From contig CAYJLO010000101.1 of assembly GCA_964370835.1 (NCBI GenBank), positions 1 to 8,808 on the forward strand: 8,808 nt of DNA, in the 5' to 3' direction. The position numbers and the translations under genes were made by a program. Shown here piece by piece: positions 5,897-8,808 of this stretch (position 1 is the first letter of the stretch; each line of letters begins with the position of its first letter). The notes under the pieces were generated by a model. That model did no database searches, was not told the DNA's origin, and worked only from the letters and a program-made list of their open reading frames with translations. This stretch comes from CAYJAD01 sp964370835 (GTDB taxonomy: Bacteria; Desulfobacterota; Desulfovibrionia; Desulfovibrionales; Desulfovibrionaceae).

Positions 5897-6353
5897 TTCT
5901 ATGCAAAATTCAAATTTGTCTTTATTTATAGCGCAATCCCTAGGTCGCTATGTGGGCATAAGCCATTTTTCCATGGTGCGTATTTTCACACGCGAACTCA
6001 CGAAAAAAAACATAGACCTCACCCTAGAGCAATCACGCGTATTATTTACACTTTTCATACAAGATGGCAGATTACAGCAAGAAATTTCCGACTTACTTTT
6101 TCAAGAAAAATCCAGCACCAGCCGTTTAATAGATTCCCTTGAACGCAAGGGCTTTGTGCAAAGAAAGCAATCTGAACATGATGAAAGGCAAAAGCTCATC
6201 TTCCTTACCCCTGCAGGTGCAGCCATGCAAGATCCTTGTGTAAACGTGGCTCTGGAGGTGCAAGAAAGCCTTAAGGAACACTTCACCCCCGAAGAATGGG
6301 CCCAGCTCATGCATTTAACCCAAAAGCTTTCGCAAGTGGTGCGGGCTTTATAA
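5883..6353 (+). CDS. MarR-family transcriptional regulator
   Basis: A 156-residue (from TTG) or 150-residue (from ATG at 5901) cytoplasmic DNA-binding protein, expected to be a dimer. Helices at about 12-45 and 125-155 would form the dimer interface. The winged helix-turn-helix lies at about 48-110: LTLEQSRVLFTLF (46-58), recognition helix region EKSSTSRLIDSLERKGFVQR (75-94), then the wing with HDERQKLIFLTPAG (99-112), where DERQK replaces the usual DRR-type turn. It is the first gene of an apparent operon with the RND adaptor 57 bases downstream and the pump after that, so it most likely represses this efflux system and releases it on binding a small ligand. The two palindromes at 5861-5896 are candidate operators. 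I chose TTG because only it has a spaced ribosome site. The ligand cannot be read from the sequence. Confidence 0.88.
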   Translation: MFNQLSMQNSNLSLFIAQSLGRYVGISHFSMVRIFTRELTKKNIDLTLEQSRVLFTLFIQDGRLQQEISDLLFQEKSSTSRLIDSLERKGFVQRKQSEHDERQKLIFLTPAGAAMQDPCVNVALEVQESLKEHFTPEEWAQLMHLTQKLSQVVRAL

Positions 6354-6385
6354 GAGAAGTAAACATTTTTATATATTTCAAATCA

Positions 6386-6395
6386 GGATTAATCC
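6386..6395. promoter_or_regulatory. Short palindrome in the marR-adaptor gap
   Basis: GGATTAATCC is a perfect 10-bp dyad four bases before the ribosome site of the adaptor gene. It shares the TTAATC core with the palindrome at 5881-5896. It could be a weak second regulator site or chance; the AT-rich bases just before it (6364-6380) show no convincing promoter. Confidence 0.2.
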
Positions 6396-6410
6396 CACAG
6401 GAGAAAACCC

Positions 6411-7604
6411 ATGCTATCACGTAAAGCCTTAGCCCTAACCTTGGCACTCGGTGCCATGCTTTTCACCGCCGCGTGTGAAGATAAAAAACAAGCCCCCGCC
6501 GGTGGCCCCGGTGCCATGCCTCCGCCTCTAGTTTCCGTCATGACGGTGGAAGCCAAAGACCACCCCCTACCCATGAATTTTCAAGCCGTGACCCAAGGCT
6601 CACGCGCTGTGGAAGTGGTGGCCCGCGTGCAAGCGCTCATCACAGAAAAAAAATATGAAGAAGGCGCCTATGTGGAAGCAGGGCAAATCCTTTTCCAATT
6701 GGAGCGCGACCAATACGAAGCCCGCATGAATCAAGCTCAAGCCCAATTTGATCAAGCAGAGCGCGAGTGGAACCGTATCCGCCCCTTGTATGCGAGAAAT
6801 GCCGTGAGCCAAAAAGAGCGCGATATCGCTTTGGCGGCTTTTTCTTCTGCTGAAGCAGATTTACGCCTTGCCCAAATTAATTTGGATTATTGCCAAGTAA
6901 CGGCGCCTGTGTCCGGCTATTCCGGCAAAGAAGCTGTTACCGTGGGTAACTTGGTAAATAATGGCACGCTCATGACATCCATTAACCAAACCAATCCTTT
7001 GTTTGTGAATTTCTCCTTCCCCGGCACCACGTACTTGCGTAATAATCAATTGGCCGCCGCAGGTCGTTTAGAGCTTCCTGAAGGCAATGCTTACACCGCC
7101 ACCATCCGTTTGGTGGATGGCACCATGTATCCTGTGAAGGGTAGTGTGACCTTTGTGGACTCGCAAGTGGATCAATCCACCGGTGTGGTGAAAGCTCGTG
7201 CCACCTTTGAAAATAAAGACGATGCCGTGTACCCCGGTCAATACGCTCGTATTTTCCTTGAAGGTGCCGTGCTGAAAAATGCCATTCTTCTTCCTCAGCG
7301 CGCTGTGCTCAACACCCAAATGGGTTCTGTGGTCATGGTGGTGGGTGAAAATAATATTGTACAAATGCGTCCCGTAAAAGTGACCATGAACGTGGAGCAA
7401 AACTATCTTTTGGAGGCTAGCATGCAAGCCGGTGAGCAAGTTATTGGCCTTAAGCCCGGTGAGCGCATCATCACTGACGGTCTTGTGAAGGCAAGACCCG
7501 GTGCTCCTGTGAGCATTGCCCCTGCCGGCGGTGCACAAAAGCCCGCAGGCCCCGCTGGACAAGCCGGTGAAGCCCCTGCGCAAGACGCTGGCGCAAAAAA
7601 ATAA
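6411..7604 (+). CDS. RND efflux periplasmic adaptor subunit (membrane fusion lipoprotein, AcrA/MexE-like)
   Basis: A 397-residue adaptor that would link an inner-membrane RND pump to an outer-membrane channel. The first 21 residues form a lipoprotein signal peptide (basic SRK, then a hydrophobic stretch), with a lipobox ending FTAAC, so C22 would carry the lipid. Threonine at -3 is less usual than leucine. A lipoyl half-motif ARVQALITEKKYEEGAYVEA (74-93) precedes a coiled-coil hairpin rich in A, Q and E (about 100-155). The second lipoyl half follows with DYCQVTAPVSGYSGKEAV, then the beta-barrel and membrane-proximal domains to about residue 360. The last 34 residues are a low-complexity tail rich in A, G, P and Q. 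AGGAG at 6399-6403 lies seven bases before the ATG. It is 12 bases upstream of its cognate pump gene, which fits a MexEF or AcrAB type pair. The transported compounds are unknown. Confidence 0.93.
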   Translation: MLSRKALALTLALGAMLFTAACEDKKQAPAGGPGAMPPPLVSVMTVEAKDHPLPMNFQAVTQGSRAVEVVARVQALITEKKYEEGAYVEAGQILFQLERDQYEARMNQAQAQFDQAEREWNRIRPLYARNAVSQKERDIALAAFSSAEADLRLAQINLDYCQVTAPVSGYSGKEAVTVGNLVNNGTLMTSINQTNPLFVNFSFPGTTYLRNNQLAAAGRLELPEGNAYTATIRLVDGTMYPVKGSVTFVDSQVDQSTGVVKARATFENKDDAVYPGQYARIFLEGAVLKNAILLPQRAVLNTQMGSVVMVVGENNIVQMRPVKVTMNVEQNYLLEASMQAGEQVIGLKPGERIITDGLVKARPGAPVSIAPAGGAQKPAGPAGQAGEAPAQDAGAKK

Positions 7605-7616
7605 GGTGGTCTGCAT

Positions 7617-8808
7617 ATGAGCTCATCTCACGATACTGGCCAACAGGCCAACTTTTTCTTGCGTAGACCCATTTTGTCTACGGTTATATCCTTACTCATT
7701 ACCTTGGTGGGTGGTTTGGCCATTTTCGCCCTGCCCATTGCCCAATATCCCGACCTTATCCCACCGCAGGTTTCGGTGAGCGCCTCTTATCCCGGCGCTT
7801 CGGCGGAAACCATTTCTGCCACTGTTATCTCTCCCCTAGAAGACGCCATTAACGGTGTGGAAGGCATGCTGTACATGAACTCCAACGCCGCCTCTGGTTC
7901 GGGTTCCGGTACCATTAATGTGTTCTTTAAATTGGGCACAGATCCGGACATTGCGCTGGTTAATGTAAACAACAAGGTAAACCTTGCGCAAAACCTCTTG
8001 CCCGCTGAAGTGCGCAGTCAGGGCGTTACGGTGACTAAAGAGTCTCCGTCCATGTTGCAAATCATTACCCTATATTCTCCCGATGGTCGTTATGACGCCA
8101 TTTATCTTAACAACTACTTAAAAAATAACATCGTAGATGAAGTTAAGCGTCTTCCCGGTGTGGGTGACTGCTCCATCTTCGGTGCGCTGGACTATTCCAT
8201 GCGCGTCATGGTGGACCCAGCCAAACTCACCAGATATAAATTACAACCCTCCGATGTGGCCAATGCCATTCGTGACCAAAATGCGCAATTTGCTCCCGGT
8301 CGTATCGGGGCAACCCCAGCTGCAGATGATATTGAGCTCACTTGGCAAATTGACACCAAGGGCCGTCTTGTAACCCCTGAGGAATTTGGTAATGTTGTTG
8401 TTCGTGCTGAGGCCGACGGTTCCATGCTCTATGTAAAAGACGTGGCCCGTGTGGAACTGGGCGGTAAAGACTACAGCGTAGACTCCGAGCTTAACGGTCA
8501 AACAGCAAAAATGGCCGGTGTATTCCTTTTACCCGGTGCTAATGCCATTGAAACGGGCCGCCTTGTGGAAGAAAAATTGCAAGAAATTGCCCAACGTTTC
8601 CCTGATGGTATAACCTACGACATTCCTTATAATACCAACGTCTTCGTACAGGCCTCCATTGATGAAGTAATTAAAACCTTGGCTGAAGCCATGGTGCTCG
8701 TGTTCATCGTAGTATTTATCTTCCTGCAGAACTGGCGCGCCACGCTCATTCCATGCCTCGCCGTGCCTGTGTCCATCATTGGTACCTTTGCCGGCATGTA
8801 CGCCCTTG
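7617..8808 (+). CDS. RND efflux pump inner-membrane transporter, HAE1 family (AcrB/MexF-like), 5' part
   Basis: The first 397 codons of a proton-driven multidrug exporter that normally has about 1,030-1,050 residues and works as an inner-membrane trimer. The gene runs off the right edge with the frame open. FFLRRPILSTVISL (13-26) leads into transmembrane segment 1 (about 18-38), followed by the strongly conserved LPIAQYPDLIPPQVSVSASYPGAS region (39-62). The periplasmic porter domain has ISPLEDAINGVEGMLYMNS (71-89), the docking and trimer segment NNKVNLAQNLLP (118-129), PGVGD (180-184) and QNAQFAPGRIG (221-231). Transmembrane segment 2 begins near 355 and QNWRATLIPCLAVPVSIIGT (371-390) opens segment 3. 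The proton-relay aspartates of segment 4 lie beyond the window. AAGGTGG (7603-7609) is seven bases before the ATG and overlaps the end of the adaptor gene, so the two are probably co-translated. A TolC-like channel gene may follow outside. Confidence 0.95.
   Translation, partial: MSSSHDTGQQANFFLRRPILSTVISLLITLVGGLAIFALPIAQYPDLIPPQVSVSASYPGASAETISATVISPLEDAINGVEGMLYMNSNAASGSGSGTINVFFKLGTDPDIALVNVNNKVNLAQNLLPAEVRSQGVTVTKESPSMLQIITLYSPDGRYDAIYLNNYLKNNIVDEVKRLPGVGDCSIFGALDYSMRVMVDPAKLTRYKLQPSDVANAIRDQNAQFAPGRIGATPAADDIELTWQIDTKGRLVTPEEFGNVVVRAEADGSMLYVKDVARVELGGKDYSVDSELNGQTAKMAGVFLLPGANAIETGRLVEEKLQEIAQRFPDGITYDIPYNTNVFVQASIDEVIKTLAEAMVLVFIVVFIFLQNWRATLIPCLAVPVSIIGTFAGMYAL

Noticed and set aside
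7068..7616. 182-residue open frame antisense to the adaptor gene
   Set aside because: It is the mirror of a strongly recognisable coding frame, has low-complexity His/Gly/Thr content and resembles no family I know.
1..8808. CRISPR array, insertion sequence, integrase, tRNA or attachment site
   Set aside because: No regularly spaced direct repeats, transposase or integrase frames, or tRNA-like cloverleaf were found on either strand by eye.

Overview
The window is a compact stretch of a bacterial chromosome of moderate GC content. It carries seven well-supported protein-coding genes and no tRNA, rRNA, CRISPR array or insertion sequence that I can see. The best guess for the organism is a Gram-negative anaerobe of the Desulfovibrionaceae (Desulfobacterota). 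This is inferred from the fused uroporphyrinogen-III methyltransferase/synthase gene, whose sequence style fits that family, and from a G/C-capped hairpin with a CTTTTC/GAAAAG core between genes, a kind of intergenic element I associate with those genomes. The RND efflux operon with a lipid-anchored adaptor independently points to a diderm cell. Genus or species cannot be read from this sequence.

Layout. Bases 1-147 hold the possible end of a plus-strand gene and then a bidirectional terminator (148-178). A crotonase-family enoyl-CoA hydratase lies on the minus strand (182-1021). A divergent promoter region separates it from a two-gene plus-strand unit: a RibD_C/DHFR-fold reductase (1196-1726) and a class I SAM methyltransferase resembling CmoM/SmtA (1729-2460). 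The Shine-Dalgarno of the second gene abuts the stop codon of the first. A 200-bp convergent intergenic region (2461-2661) contains a strong 15-bp-stem hairpin without a U-tract.

The minus strand then carries a tight operon transcribed from about 5712: pepA (M17 leucyl aminopeptidase, 5681-4179) followed by cobA-hemD (4179-2662), overlapping by one base in TAATG. The second product would make uroporphyrinogen III and methylate it to precorrin-2, the branch point to siroheme, cobalamin and the siroheme-dependent haem route.

Divergent from pepA is a plus-strand efflux operon: a MarR-family regulator (5883-6353), an RND periplasmic adaptor lipoprotein (6411-7604) and the first 397 codons of an HAE1-type RND pump (from 7617, running off the right edge). 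Two palindromes overlap the start region of the marR gene and are good candidates for its own operator. The simple model is a self-repressing MarR protein that controls a drug or solvent efflux pump; an outer-membrane TolC-like gene may follow outside the window.

Most of the window is ordinary housekeeping and efflux sequence. I found no clear undescribed system. The most useful points for a second look are the paired palindromes and ambiguous start of marR, the U-tract-less hairpin element at 2613-2646, and the coupled reductase-methyltransferase pair.
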